A stretch of DNA of 64,000 nt from Procambarus clarkii (GCF_040958095.1 NC_091188.1:9062736-9126735), one strand, 5' to 3'; shown: positions 31,505 through 41,825, numbered from the stretch's first letter. The notes: generated by a model from the letters alone, not told the origin. Translations and numbers: made by a program.

Positions 31505-31615
31505 AATTAATGAGACATGTGAGTGATGCGAGGGGGGATAGTGATGGGGAGGGAGGGGGAGAGTGAGGGAGAGTGAGGGGGAAGAGTGAGGGAGAGTGAG
31601 GGAGGGGGGAGAGGA
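31505..31615. repeat. Purine-rich GGGAGAGTGA tract
   Basis: Imperfect GGGAGAGTGAGG repeat of about 90 bp, capable of forming triplex DNA in principle. Confidence 0.8.
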
Positions 31616-31714
31616 ACGGCACGCCGGAGAACAGTGCCCACATTGTACAGTTACCCCATTTAGACATTGTTGCTTGTTCAATTTGAGTATAATGTATGAG
31701 GCAGTTGTTCAGCT

Positions 31715-32145
31715 GAACAGTTGTTCAATACGACAGTTGTTCACCATGACAGTTGTTCACCAGAACAGTTGTTCACCAGGACAATTGTTCACCAGAACAG
31801 TTGTTCACCAGGTCAATTGTTCACCAGGTCATTTGTTCACCATGACAGTTGTTCACCAGAACAGTTGTTCACCAGGACAATTGTTCACCAGAACAGTTGT
31901 TTACCAGGTCAATTGTTCACCAGGTCATTTGTTCACCAGGACAATTGTTCACCAGAACAGTTGTTCACCAGGTCAGTTGTTCACCAGAACAGTTGTTCAC
32001 CAGGTCAATTGTTCACCAGGACAATTGTTCACCAGAACAGTTGTTCACCATGACAGTTGTTCACCAGGACAGTTGTTCACCAGGCCAGTTGTTCACCAGG
32101 ACAGTTGTTCACCAGGTCAGTTGTTCACCAGGTCAGCTGTTCGTC
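31715..32145. repeat. 16-bp minisatellite, about 27 units
   Basis: The unit is TTGTTCACCAGGACAG with GAACAG, GTCAAT and ATGACAG variants. Longer variant patterns repeat, suggesting block duplication. The 110-193 codon plus-strand ORFs are artefacts of a stop-free unit. Confidence 0.97.
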
Positions 32146-32277
32146 CGGGCGCGGCAGAGTGGGCTACGTGGTGGTGAGGGAGCTATGTGAAGGTTCGGCT
32201 TCGGTTGAGCGGATTTACGCTGGATTAAGCGCGTTGAAGTAAAGAATATGGAGAGGTACATGTGACAGGGGAAAGTC

Positions 32278-32455
32278 TAGAAATGGAAAGTACCGTGTGA
32301 GTTATGACAGGAGGCGGACTGTCCGCCTTGCTGACACGATGTGTGGGTGTTGGCAGCTAAGCTAAGCTGGCTCCCTCTTGTCAGGGAGCTGTGTGTGTGT
32401 GTGTGTGGGTGGTTCTTCACGTGTATTTCAGCATATATGGATGTCTATAGATGAC
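32278..32455. repeat. Direct duplication, right copy
   Basis: See 31018-31195. The (GT)n run is longer in this copy (32391-32408). The spacing between copies is about 1,260 bp. Confidence 0.9.
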
Positions 32456-32509
32456 TACAGAATATAGTTATGGGTAAGAGGGTTACACTTGCAGATTGGC
32501 TGAGGAAGG

Positions 32510-32600
32510 TCAATGGGTGAGAGTGGTATGGGGGAAAGGGGGGATTTGGGAGGGGTTGTGTGTGGGGGATGGTGTGTGGGGGTGTGGGTGTGGGGGGGGG
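32510..32600. repeat. G-rich, GT-rich tract
   Basis: Clusters of G3-G8 with T and A spacers. It could form G-quadruplex structure. Confidence 0.6.
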
Positions 32601-32664
32601 AGGAGGGGCAGAGGGTACACATGCCACATAAATAACTTGGCAATAAGCATGGATCACAACGCCG

Positions 32665-32688
32665 CCCCCCCCCCCCCCCCCCCCCCCC
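32665..32688. repeat. C24 homopolymer
   Basis: 24 uninterrupted C, a G-quadruplex/i-motif candidate and a likely length error point in sequencing. Confidence 0.9.
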
Positions 32689-32849
32689 GTGGTCACGTGT
32701 CTCTCCGGGCGGCTGTGGGCTCGTTACTGGCTCTCACTAACGACCCAAACAACGGGTAGCTAACAAGCAACGACCCGGTGGAGTAGTGCCCTGGGGGAGG
32801 AGCTGGGTACTACTGCATGCTGCCTTACTCGCTCCAAACATCCACTAGA

Positions 32850-33310
32850 AAGTGTAACACTGTAATTTGCCAGACTTAAGCTGGGATAGATAGAGAGATA
32901 CCTATGGCAGGTGGCTGCAGGTAATTCATCCCCCAAATGGTGAACATTCCAACCATAAACTATGTGAACAAGAGCTGGGGACATACTCTCCTACACTATA
33001 TCTGTGATTGCCCTGTTATAAGTGATTCCAGACCAAATGGTATGAGGTACTTTGAGCTCTGTAATTACTTCATACACTCAGGAATATCGGAAGATATTCC
33101 TGTGCTGTAGCCAGAGTGTGCTGGCGCAGGAGTATAGATCAGCCTCGTATTGCATTTTCTCTCCTGACTCCTTGTATCACTAACCATCCTGTGAGACGGG
33201 GATGTTAGATGAACTGTTGGCTCGATTTTGTATCTACACTGTTGTAGCTTTTCATATAGAATAGGGTAATACTATATTGTTGAATGTATCTAATCCTTGT
33301 TATTGAATAA
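32850..33310 (+). pseudogene. LINE-E C-terminus
   Basis: Plus frames give SWGHTLLHYI, then SDxRPNGMRYFELCNYF-type residues, then IHSGISEDILVL. The same series (MCKYFIHSDVLPGILAKYP) ends the LINE-E copy at 47262-48000. Frameshifts are present. The AATAAATAG near 33306 may be the 3' end. Confidence 0.65.
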
Positions 33311-33426
33311 ATAGTTCCCGAGACAGCTCAATTCTCGCCACATATCACAGGAGCGCCTCCCTCCCTCCCCCCCCCACCCCCCCACCGGCCGGTGTCTTGA
33401 GCGACAAGGTGCACCAGCAACTTCCT

Positions 33427-34164
33427 GTGTGTGTGTATTCACCTAGTTGTGCTTGCGGGGGTTGAGCTCTGGCGCTTTGGTCCCGCCTCTCAACTGTCAA
33501 TCAACTAGTGTACAGATTCCTGAGCCTACTGGGCTCTATCATATCTACATTTGAAACTGTGTATGGAGTCTGCCTCCACCACATCACTGCCTAATGCATT
33601 CTATCTGTTAACTACTCTGACACTGAAAAAGTTCTTTCTGACGTCCCTGTGGCTCATTTGGGTACTCAGTTTCCACCTGTGTCCCCTTGTTCGCGTACCA
33701 CCCGTGTTAAACAGTTTATCTTTATGTACCCCGTCAATTCCTCTGAGAATTTTGTATTTAGTGATCATGTCTCCCCTTACTCTTCTGTCTTCTAGTGTCG
33801 TGAGGTGCATTTCTCGCAGCCTTTCTTCGTAACTCATGCCTCTTAGTTCTGGGACTAACCTACTGGCATATCTCTGAACTTCTTCAAGCTTCGCCTTGTG
33901 CTTGACAAGGTACGGGCTCCATGCTGGGGCCGCACACTCCAGGATTGGTCTTACATATGTGGTATACAAGGTTCTGAATGATTCCTTACACAGGTTCCTA
34001 AAAGGCTGTTCTGATGTTAACCAGCCTCGCATACGCCGCAGATGTTATTCTTTTGATGTGGGCTTCAGGAGACAGGTTTGGTGTGATATCAACTCCTAGA
34101 TCTTTCTCTCTGTCCGTTTCATGAAGGATTTCATCTCCCATTCTGTATCCTGTGTCTGGCCTCC

Positions 34165-34165
<1 letters not shown>
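33427..34165 (-). pseudogene. LINE-A ORF2 thumb and C-terminus, best copy
   Basis: The minus strand gives DREKDLGVDITPNLSPEAHI, then LYTTYVRPILECAAPAWSPY, LVPELRGMSYEERL, DRRVRGDMITKYKILRG, HRWKLSTQMSHRDVRKNFFS and, after a frame break, NALGSDVVEADSIHSFKC. A 143-codon frame (33601-34032) is intact. It ends in the LINE-A 3' terminus and a (CA)n tail at 33427-33440. The RT palm is absent (5' truncation). A (GT)n run adjoins the upstream edge. Confidence 0.85.

Positions 34166-34251
<86 letters not shown>
34166..34251. repeat. (GT)43 microsatellite
   Basis: 86 bp of perfect GT. It marks the 5' edge of the truncated LINE-A. Confidence 0.98.
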
Positions 34252-34254
<3 letters not shown>

Positions 34255-34616
34255 CGTGACTAACATCCTGGTGCTGCCTGACACATGTGCTGCCTCAGGT
34301 GCCACCCAAGCACCTAGCTCTGGGATGGTGGCACCCTCGCCCCGCAAGGAAGACGACCCTGGTTCAAGCCCTGGTCTGGGTACGACGATTGGGCAGCGTT
34401 TCTTCGCGGTTTATTCCTATTCACCTATCATAAACTGCGGGCGCCGGTTGTAAAGCTATTAGGTGATCGTGTTCTGGGGGAAACAAGCAGGGTAGCCTAA
34501 GATTTAAGGTGAGCTGTGGGAGGGAAGCTGTTAAGGTGCAGGCAGCAGTGCCAACATGAAGTTTCAGGGTCGACAAGTGACCCATTTTGTGTCAGTGTTT
34601 GTCTATCTGTCCCTGA

Positions 34617-35270
34617 TCACCTGTCCCAGATAACCTGTCCCTCATCACCTGTCCCAGATCACCTGTCCCAGATCACCTGTCCCAGATCACCTGTCCCAGA
34701 TCACCTGTCCCTCATCACCTGTCCCAGATCACCTGGCCCAGATCACCTGTCCCTGATCACCTGGCCCTGATCACCTGTCCCTGATCACCTGTCCCTGATC
34801 ATCTGTCCCTGATCACCTGGCCCTGATCACCTGTCCCAGATCACCTGTCCCAGATCACCTGTCCCTGATCACCTGTCACTGGTCACTTGTCCCTGATCAC
34901 CTGTCCCAGATCACCTGTCCCTGATCACCTGTCCCAGATCACCTGTCCCTGATCACCTGTCCCAGATCACCTGTCCCTGATCACCTGTCCCTGATCACCT
35001 GTCCCTGATCACCTTTCCCTGATCACCTGTCCCTGATCACCTGTCCCCGATCACCTGTCCCTGATCACCTGTCCCAGATCACCTGTCCCTGATCACCTGT
35101 CCCAGATCACCTGTCCCCGATCACCTGTCCCCGATCACCTGTCCCCGATCACCTGTCCCTGATCACCTGTCCCTGATCACCTGTCCCTGATCACCTGTCC
35201 CAGATCACCTGTCCCTGATCACCTGTCCCTGATCACCTGTCCCTGATCACCTGTCCCTGATCACCTGTGG
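34617..35270. repeat. 14-bp minisatellite, about 47 units
   Basis: The unit is CACCTGTCCCTGAT with CCCAGAT, CCCCGAT and GGCCCTGAT variants. Every junction creates GATCACC, and TGATCA sites are frequent. CAGATCACCTGTC words resemble E-box (CACCTG) sites, so the array has dozens of potential bHLH or ZEB/Snail sites, though function is not shown. The first units are in an open frame of 84 codons, which is an artefact. Confidence 0.97.
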
Positions 35271-35394
35271 GACGCCAACAGTAAACTGGTGAACGTTTAC
35301 TCAACAATAACCACGAAGTATGGAGTCTCATCAAATCTTTTGTAACAGAAGAATGAAGAATTGCAACTGGCTGCTCATCACCTGGTTTCCGGCT

Positions 35395-35680
35395 CTGCTG
35401 AGGCTCCAGGACCCTTAGGAGGATCCAGGACCCTTAGGAGGATCCAGGAGGAGGAGGAGGATCCAGGAGGAGGATTAGGATCTCTGCTGAGGCTCCAGGA
35501 CCCTTAGGAGGTTCCAGGACCCTTAGGAGGATCCAGGACCCTTAGGGGGCTCCAGGACCCTTAGGAGGATCCAGGAGGAGGAGGAGGATCTCTGCTGAGG
35601 CTCCAGGACCCTTAGGAGGATTCAGGACCCTTAGGAGGATCCAGGAGGAGGAGGATCACTGCTGAGGATCCAGCCTCTGG
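35395..35680. repeat. Mixed 19-bp and GGA-rich tandem repeat
   Basis: CCAGGACCCTTAGGAGGAT repeats, alternating with AGGAGGAGGAGGAT blocks and GATCTCTGCTGAGGCT. Composite units of about 110 bp recur. Confidence 0.9.
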
Positions 35681-35924
35681 GGGGGGGGGATGTATTGATT
35701 CAGTTCAAGGAGTATATGAACCTGATTGTAACGTCAACTCCTACTGAACTGGAATGTTGTTTTGAAGTGTAGAAGTTCAGGCAAATTGTGTCAACCCTCG
35801 ACTCTTTATTCTCTTCAGTCTCATCGCTCTTGAGGTACTCCAAGTGCCCATGTTTGTCTGGGAGTGTACCTGTGCCTGAAGGTGTCCTCCTGCAGTGGGG
35901 GAGAGAACTACTACTACTCTGAGA

Positions 35925-36250
35925 CGAGTCAAGAGCTGCCTGAGGTCAAGAGATGAGGCAAGAGTTGCCTGAGACGAGTCAAGAGCTGCCTGAGGTCAAG
36001 AGACGAGGCAAGAGCTGTCTGAGGTCAAGAGACGAGGCAAGAGCTGCCTGAGATCAAGAGACGAGGCAAGAGCTGCTTGAGGTCAAGAGACGAGGCAAGA
36101 GCTGCCCGAGGTCAAGAGCTGCCTGAGGTCAAGAGACGAGGCAAGAGCTGTCTGAGGTCAAGAGACGAGGCAAGAGCTGCCTGAGATCAAGAGACGAGGC
36201 AAGAGCTGCTTGAGGTCAAGAGACGAGGCAAGAGCTGCCCGAGGTCAAGA
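35925..36250. repeat. 29-bp minisatellite with higher-order duplication
   Basis: The unit is GACGAGGCAAGAGCTGCCTG plus AGGTCAAGA. Variants in the order TCTGAGGT, CCTGAGAT, CTTGAGGT, CCCGAGGT occur at about 35994-36116 and in the same order at 36118-36248. Confidence 0.95.
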
Positions 36251-36254
36251 ACGA

Positions 36255-36570
36255 CAGACGACGAGTTGAGCAACTTTTCCTTGGCGTACATGCCTCTAGT
36301 CGCAACATTTGCGCAAACTTCACTCTCAGGAAATTATGCATGACCACAAGTCGAAAAGTTGACAAATTTAAATGTATAATTTCGATTCTCTCGTGCTAAT
36401 TTCTACCCCTCATTATCAGAGAACACAATGATGGTTTTTAGAGCATAAATTAGATTTGTTTATATTCTGGCGGGTCCCCCAGGCCCACCGGGTCATGGGC
36501 TTAAGCTTATATAGCCTGTAACGCTCTCCGCTGTTTGTTTACATAGACGGGCAGGGATCCCTGTTATAAA
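36255..36570. other. AT-rich DNA, no gene recognised
   Basis: Unassigned sequence leading to the hairpin cluster. Confidence 0.3.
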
Positions 36571-36574
36571 GATC

Positions 36575-36674
36575 AGATGTGGGAAAAGGTTCCCACATCT
36601 AAGGTTCTGGAAGTATAGGCTTCCAGAACCCACACGGATGTATCTGGAAGTATATTAGGCTTCCAGATACATCC
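36575..36674. repeat. Three adjacent perfect hairpins
   Basis: Stem 1: AGATGTGGGAA/TTCCCACATCT, 36575-36600, 4-base loop. Stem 2: GGTTCTGGAAG/CTTCCAGAACC, 36603-36630, 6-base loop. Stem 3: GGATGTATCTGGAAG/CTTCCAGATACATCC, 36636-36674, 9-base loop. Stems 2 and 3 share CTGGAAGTAT and a loop ending AGG. All stems are free of mismatches. No coding frame runs through them. Confidence 0.93.
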
Positions 36675-36954
36675 ACTTACGTCTCAAGGATCGAGTAGCA
36701 GTCTCTTGTGGGGGGACAACATTGAATTCTTGCTGCCAGTCAGGAAAGAAGCATTCTGCCCAGCTCTATCTTTTTCTTTGATTATCCATAATCTTGTTTT
36801 ACAAGTTTAATAAGTTTAACAAGTAGGATTTCCCTTTGTTGAATCTGTGCTGGCACCGAAAGACAAACCTCAGCTGCCCTAAATGCAACGTAATCTTCCT
36901 TCGGATTAAACTTTCTGGTAACTTTGAGGAGATAGTGGCTGTGATACTTGATCA

Positions 36955-37256
36955 CAGCCACCACCACTTTCTCTCCTTCCACTGGTTGATACCTGGTTGA
37001 TGGGGTTCTGGGAGTTCTTCTACTCCCCAAGCCCGGCCCGAGGCCAGGCTTGACTTTTGAGAGTTTGGTCCACTAGGCTGCTGCTTGCAGCGGCCCGCAG
37101 GCCCACATATCCACCACAGCCCGGTTGGTCCGGCACTCCTTGGAGAAAATGATCTAGTTTTATCTTGAAGATGTCCACGGTTGTTCCGGCAATATTTATT
37201 ATGCTCGCTGGAAGGACGTTGAACAACCGTGGACCTCTGATGTTTCTGCAGAGTTA
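36955..37256 (-). pseudogene. LINE-B C-terminus and 3' UTR
   Basis: The minus frame reads MFNVLPASIINIAGTTVDIF, LDHFLQGVPDQPGCGGYVGL, SLVDQTLKSQAWPRAGLGE then stop at 37020. The UTR begins AGAACTCCCAGAACCCCATC. Compare 26986-27213. The 5' end is truncated near 37256. Confidence 0.85.
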
Positions 37257-37259
37257 TGC

Positions 37260-37555
37260 AGTGTTCACTGAAATGCGTCGCCTAAAATAATCGCCATACT
37301 TGTTTGACTTTTCAACAGTAATCTTTTCTAAAGATTTGTTTCTATTGACCAGCAATACCACTTCTCACTTTTCCCATTTGTTCAGGTTACCTTACCTGAT
37401 TTTATCTAGAAATATTGAATTAGTAATCATTCCAAATATTTTTTGTCTTTACTATTGGTGTTTCGTCAGTTCTTTAAGTTCATCTGTTTTACTTGATAGT
37501 CAATCATCATTTGTGTACCAGAACTTCAAGTTAGTATTATTACTATGTCTTCTGT
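37260..37555. other. AT-rich DNA, no gene recognised
   Basis: A 98-codon plus frame is rich in Leu, Phe and Ser and has no recognisable motif. Confidence 0.3.
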
Positions 37556-37556
37556 T

Positions 37557-37887
37557 TAGTTATCTCCCAGCCCGGTTATGTTTAGTTATCTCCTAGCCCG
37601 GTTATGTTTAGTTATCTCCCAGCCTGGTTATGTTTAGTTATCTCCCAGCCTGGTTATGTTTAGTTATCTCCCAGCCTGGTTATGTTTAGTTATCTTCCAG
37701 CCTGGTTATGTTTAGTTATCTCCCAGCCTGGTTATGTTTAGTTATCTCCCAGCCTGGTTATGTTTAGTTATCTCCCAGCCTGGTTATGTTTAGTTATCTC
37801 CCAGCCTGGTTATGTTTAGTTATCTCCCAGCCTGGTTATGTTTAGTTATCTCCCAGCCTGGTTATGTTTAGTTATCTCCCAGCCCGG
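37557..37887. repeat. 26-bp minisatellite, about 12.7 units
   Basis: The unit is TTATCTCCCAGCCTGGTTAT plus GTTTAG. It is highly uniform (CCCGG variants only at the two ends), so it was recently homogenised. Confidence 0.97.
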
Positions 37888-37939
37888 TTTAGGTATCGGT
37901 TGGGAGATGGTAAGATAGTGGAATGGAGAAAGGGCACGT

Positions 37940-38045
37940 GAGAGTACGGTACACCCTGGTACAGCCAGGTACGCATGGTATACCCCGCTACATACACCCT
38001 TCCACGCACGGTACGCATGGTACGCCCCGCTACACACGGTACACC
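37940..38045. repeat. Imperfect GGTACGCATGGTA repeat
   Basis: Two to three diverged units of about 36 bp with GTACGCATGGTA and CCCCGCTACA. Confidence 0.7.
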
Positions 38046-38142
38046 TCATGACAATCAGTAAGAAGGTCCTTCTGGTGTGAGCTGGTCCCTCGTTCGATAT
38101 TTATAGTGTACCTCACCTGGTGTGGGGACATTCTTGCTCCCT

Positions 38143-38345
38143 CCCCCTCCCCCTGTTGTATGTGTGTGCCTCCCCCTGCTATATGTCTGCCTTCCATGCT
38201 GCTTGTCTGCTTCCCCTGATGTATGTCTACCTGCTCTTGCTGTCTGCCTCCCATTGCTGTATATCTGCCTCCCCCCCTTGCTTTATATCTCTACCCCTTC
38301 TGTATTTCTGTCCCTCCTCTGCTGTATAAACCTCCCTTACCGCTG
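38143..38345. repeat. Degenerate 20-22-bp CT-rich repeat
   Basis: TCCCCCTGCTGTATGTCTGC-type units, about nine, strongly diverged. Confidence 0.75.
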
Positions 38346-38350
38346 CATGT

Positions 38351-38425
38351 TAGGCTTGCGGGCTCACCATAGCCCGTGCTACATGGACACTTCGTTCTGA
38401 GTAGCTAAATCTAAAACAACAACAA
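38351..38425 (+). mobile_element. SINE-5 copy
   Basis: CGGGCTCACCATAGCCCG stem is perfect. The second stem is damaged (TACATGGACACTTCG). The tail is AACAACAACAACAG. Confidence 0.75.
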
Positions 38426-38437
38426 CAGCTGCGTGTC

Positions 38438-38592
38438 AGGGAGAGGTCACGACCTCTCCGTAGGGTGCAGTCGCACCTCCACAGATCTCCAGTATCAGCT
38501 AATGATACTGTTAATGGCTCCAAAGGGTCACCACTTACGGGGTATTCATGTCCGTGCCACCTTTTGGGTGGCTTAATCTTCATCAATCAATC
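38438..38592 (-). mobile_element. SINE-6 copy
   Basis: On the minus strand it starts GATTAAGCCACCCAAAAGG, contains the stem GCCACC/GGTGGC, the GGCATGAAT region, the CAGTATCATTAGCTGATACT stem and the GGTGCGACTGCACCC block. Its outer edge is a (TTGA)n-like word at 38580-38592. Confidence 0.75.
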
Positions 38593-38599
38593 TGCATGT

Positions 38600-38940
38600 C
38601 AACGGCACTGTTGAGGGTCAACTACACCTGCTGCAGCTGCACCTCCCGTACTGCTATCATTACTGCTTCTGCTGTCTCCTCTCTGCTGTAACCATGGCAT
38701 TCACTTTCTAACTTTGTTGGCATAGTTAGGCAAATCATTCGGCTCAAATTATTTGGGTAATGTTCTCCAGCATGTCTGCAAGTGTCTGTGTATTAGTTAT
38801 CCATCACTTAATTCCACCTTCTACAGCTTAGCTCAGTCACCAGCTCAGGTTAACTCGGCTGGTGATTAACAAATGTTATAATCACATAGCAAATGAAAAT
38901 CATAATGTAGAGTCTGACACGTATTGTGTGCTTCAAACAT
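38600..38940. other. No gene recognised
   Basis: Unassigned sequence between SINE-6 and element F. Confidence 0.3.
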
Positions 38941-38944
38941 GAGG

Positions 38945-39345
38945 TCTACAGGCAACCCATCCTCGACTCAAGTCCATTACATCCAGCGGTCAACCCCACA
39001 GACGCATTCATCAATTTTAACATGCTGTTTATTCAAAACGGGAATTTTATCAAGTATAAATTAATATTATAATATATTAGCATATTGTGTATATATAGGC
39101 ATAGGCTAGGTTAGGTTAGGTGTTTAGGTTCTGTTGGCGATTATTTGTATTTGTAGTACGTGGGTGAAGCATTTATAGCGTTGTGATTCGAACAAAATTC
39201 GTCAGTGAAACACTTGTTCCGGATATGTTCGAACGTCAGCAGTTGTGAGTCGTGTGTAAACCGCTTTTCATTCATAAACAGGGGGTTTGGCGGGTGCATG
39301 GAATCACTTTTGGATCTTTGTTTGGAGGACGGGCTGAGGAATGAC
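38945..39345 (+). mobile_element. Element F, copy 1
   Basis: Shares its whole length with 58785-59275 and, inverted, 55913-56300: ATTTTAACATGCTGTTTATT, a TTAGG run, GGTTCTGTTGGCGATTATTT, GTAGTACGTGGGTGAAGC, GGTTTGGCGGGTGCATG. The ends are TCCTCGAC-like and GGAGGACGGGCTG, an imperfect terminal inverted repeat of about 12 bp. It is non-coding. Confidence 0.75.
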
Positions 39346-39600
39346 TGATGGCGTTCGAACATTTCCCGAACAGTGCTTCGCTGACGACCTCTGTTCGAAC
39401 TTTGTAAACGCTTCGCCCACGTACTTCAAATAGAAATAATCGTCACCGAAACCTAAACACGCAATCTAACCTAACTTACGCCTAACTATACGTAGAACTT
39501 TTAATATATAATAATAATTTATATATAAGAATAAACTTATTTTCATGCATAATATGTTAAAATTGACGACTGCGTCTTAGAGGAACGGCTGTGGCTTTAA
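39346..39600 (-). mobile_element. Element F, second partial copy in reverse
   Basis: On the minus strand it has GACGATTATTTCTATTTGAA, GTACGTGGGCGAAGCG and GTTCGAACAGAGGTCGTC, a diverged copy of the element F interior facing copy 1. The pair forms an inverted repeat of about 650 bp. Confidence 0.65.
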
Positions 39601-39625
39601 CGAGCCTGGGCTGAGGACAGGTTGG

Positions 39626-39647
39626 ACATTAGCGAGCTCGCTAATGT
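39626..39647. repeat. Perfect 22-bp palindrome
   Basis: ACATTAGCGAG followed directly by CTCGCTAATGT. Confidence 0.95.
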
Positions 39648-39837
39648 TCACATTGAGTAACTTGGTGTTGAGGAGACGCAGCGGAGCGTGTAGGAGACCC
39701 TCGGGTCACGTCAGCATCAGAGGACGAGGAGGCTCCGTAACTCTTCCAGCAATTACCAGAAATGTTGCCGGTTAACCAGAGGTTGTCTAGAAGTAACCAG
39801 GTAAGGCGTGGTAATTATCGGTAGAAGGTGCTATTGT

Positions 39838-39945
39838 TATTGTTGTTATAGATTCAGCTACTCGGAACAAGTTCCAAGTAGCACGGGCTATGGTGAGCCC
39901 GTAGTGGACTTACCTGGCACAGGAGCGGTGCTGTGTACCGTAGAA
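39838..39945 (-). mobile_element. SINE-5 copy
   Basis: On the minus strand: CACCGCTCCTGTGCCAGGTA, CGGGCTCACCATAGCCCG, GCTACTTGGAAC/GTTCCGAGTAGC and AACAATAACAATAG tail. Both stems are intact, counting one G:T wobble. Confidence 0.8.
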
Positions 39946-39989
39946 GGTGCTAAGCCAGGTTGATTATATAGCTCAATAAAGGTGTATGA

Positions 39990-40090
39990 CGTGACATGAG
40001 TTGAGAGCCCTACCACTTGCAACGTTGGGGATCGAACGCCGACGTGCATGAAGGGATACCGTTGCTGTACCGCCCATTACAAGTAGATGG
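39990..40090 (-). mobile_element. SINE-4 head, degraded
   Basis: The minus strand gives TTCATGCACGTCGGCGTTCG then ATCCCCAACG and CAAGTGGTAGGGC, corresponding to the SINE-4 head. Confidence 0.55.
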
Positions 40091-40094
40091 ACTC

Positions 40095-40770
40095 ACGGGA
40101 GAACAAGAACAGCTCCCACTGTAGGTATCTTATCATCCGGTATGTGACAGCGTACATGTGCATTCCGGAACGTGGGTACAAGGGCCTTTAAATCGCAAAC
40201 AGGAATAGCCTGCCTTAATCAGGCGTCACCTGAGAAGCCTGTCCTGGTAAAGACTCCGGCAAGGTGCCGCGCGCAAGACTCTTGCATCGCCTTTACTGTT
40301 ATGACCTAAAGATTACCTCACTGGTCTTGTTTCTTGCTAGTTGGTCTCGGAACAGTTTGTTATACACAACTGACGTGTCCAAATGTTATGACACTTCACC
40401 AGCTTGAGGCGTTGATCGTCCTGTGATGATCTGTCTCACGGCGCTCCCTGCACGACGGGAGGGTGTGGAGACCCCGCCCTCAGACGCCGCCAACACTGCA
40501 CTAAAACTATGAGCATTTTTGTTTGGTATTTTGTCCTCTGTAATTACAGACATTATCGTGGCTGCGTGAGTGTTGTGACGGGTCCGGAGGACGGTCTTGC
40601 TAAGCCAAACGGTTCCCGCCTGGTACGACTCCCGCAACTCTCACATGTGGGCCCAAATGTTGAGTGCTGCGCTTTCCCCCATGTACACCTTCCTTACAGG
40701 CCCACCTTCAGCTCCTATGTGAACGTAAACACATTCATCCCACCCACGTGCCCAATATGGCCTCCAGCAC
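40095..40770. other. No gene recognised
   Basis: The 281-codon plus frame starting at 40509 runs into the C-rich array below and shows no family motif in its first 85 codons. Confidence 0.35.
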
Positions 40771-40774
40771 CTGC

Positions 40775-41345
40775 CCCACCACCACCCCCCACCAACTCGC
40801 ATGCACCCCCCCCGCCCACCACCAACTCGCATGCACCCCCCCCCCGCCCACCACCAACTCGAATGCACCCCCCCCCCCCGCCCACCACCAACTCGCATGC
40901 ACCCCCCGCCCACCACCAACTTCCATGCACCCCCCCCACCACCAACTTTCATGCACCCCCCCCCACCAACTCGCATGCACCCCCACCAACTCGCATGCAC
41001 CCCCCCCCTCCCACCAACTCGTATGCTTCCCCCCATCCCACCAACTCGCATTCAACCCCCCCCCCCCCACCAACTCGCATGCACCCCCCACCAACTCGCA
41101 TGCTTCCCCCCCTCCCACCAACTCCCATACAACCCCCCCACCACCAACTCCCATACACCCCCCCACCAACTCCCATCCACTCCCCCCCCCACCACCAACT
41201 CCCATACACCCCCCCACCAACTCCCATCCACTCCCCCCCCACCACCAACTCCCATACACCCCCCCACCAACTCCCATCCACTCCCCCCCACCACCTACTC
41301 CCATGCACCCCTTCCCCCCACCACCAACTCCCATGCTCCCCCCCC
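40775..41345. repeat. C-run minisatellite, about 25 units of 20-30 bp
   Basis: ACCACCAACTCGCATGCA separated by C5-C10 runs, later CAACTCCCATACA and CAACTCCCATCCACT. Length varies through the C runs. All six frames are open, giving Pro/His-rich and Gly/Trp-rich ORFs that are not genes. Confidence 0.97.
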
Positions 41346-41519
41346 CAACATTAAACGGAGCTCATCACACTTTCTAATTTAAACTTAAGAATAGAGTGAA
41401 GAGGCATGAGGAAGCATGGGGGTACGGGGGTAAAGGAGGAGAGAGAGGCAGTGGGGAAGACAGGGTGGTGGAGCATGGGGAAGAGATGGGGAGAGGAGAA
41501 GAGACTGAGGAAGGGATGG

Positions 41520-41765
41520 GGTAGTGGTTGGCGAAGTTGAGGATGGGATGGGGAGGTTGAGGGTGGGATAGGGAGTAGATGGGAAGGTTGAGGGTGGGAT
41601 AGGGAATAGGTGGGGAGGTTGAGAGTGGGATGTGGGGGAGTGGGTGGAGAGGTTGAGGGTGGGATGTGGGTGGAGAGGTTGAGGGTGGGATAGGGAGTTG
41701 GTAGGGAGGTTGAGGGTGGGATAGAGAGTTGGTGGGCGGTTGAGGGTGGGATGGGGGGGGGGAGT
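41520..41765. repeat. G-rich 25-30-bp minisatellite
   Basis: GAGGTTGAGGGTGGGATAGG with GGAGTTGGTGG or GAGTGGGTG. About nine units. It is rich in G3 runs. Confidence 0.92.
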
Positions 41766-41825
41766 GGGTGGCAACAGTGCCGGCCGCCGCCTCCTGCCAG
41801 GTTTATTTTCATAGTTATAAGTGGC

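Noticed and set aside
31596..32177. 193-codon plus ORF
   Set aside because: It is the stop-free 16-bp repeat read through three units per 16 residues.
34617..35270. CRISPR-like array
   Set aside because: Units are contiguous 14-mers without unique spacers, and the DNA is eukaryotic. The same holds for the other arrays.
40509..41354. 281-codon proline/histidine-rich plus-strand ORF
   Set aside because: Two thirds of it is the C-run minisatellite, which is open in all six frames. The first 85 codons have no family motif.
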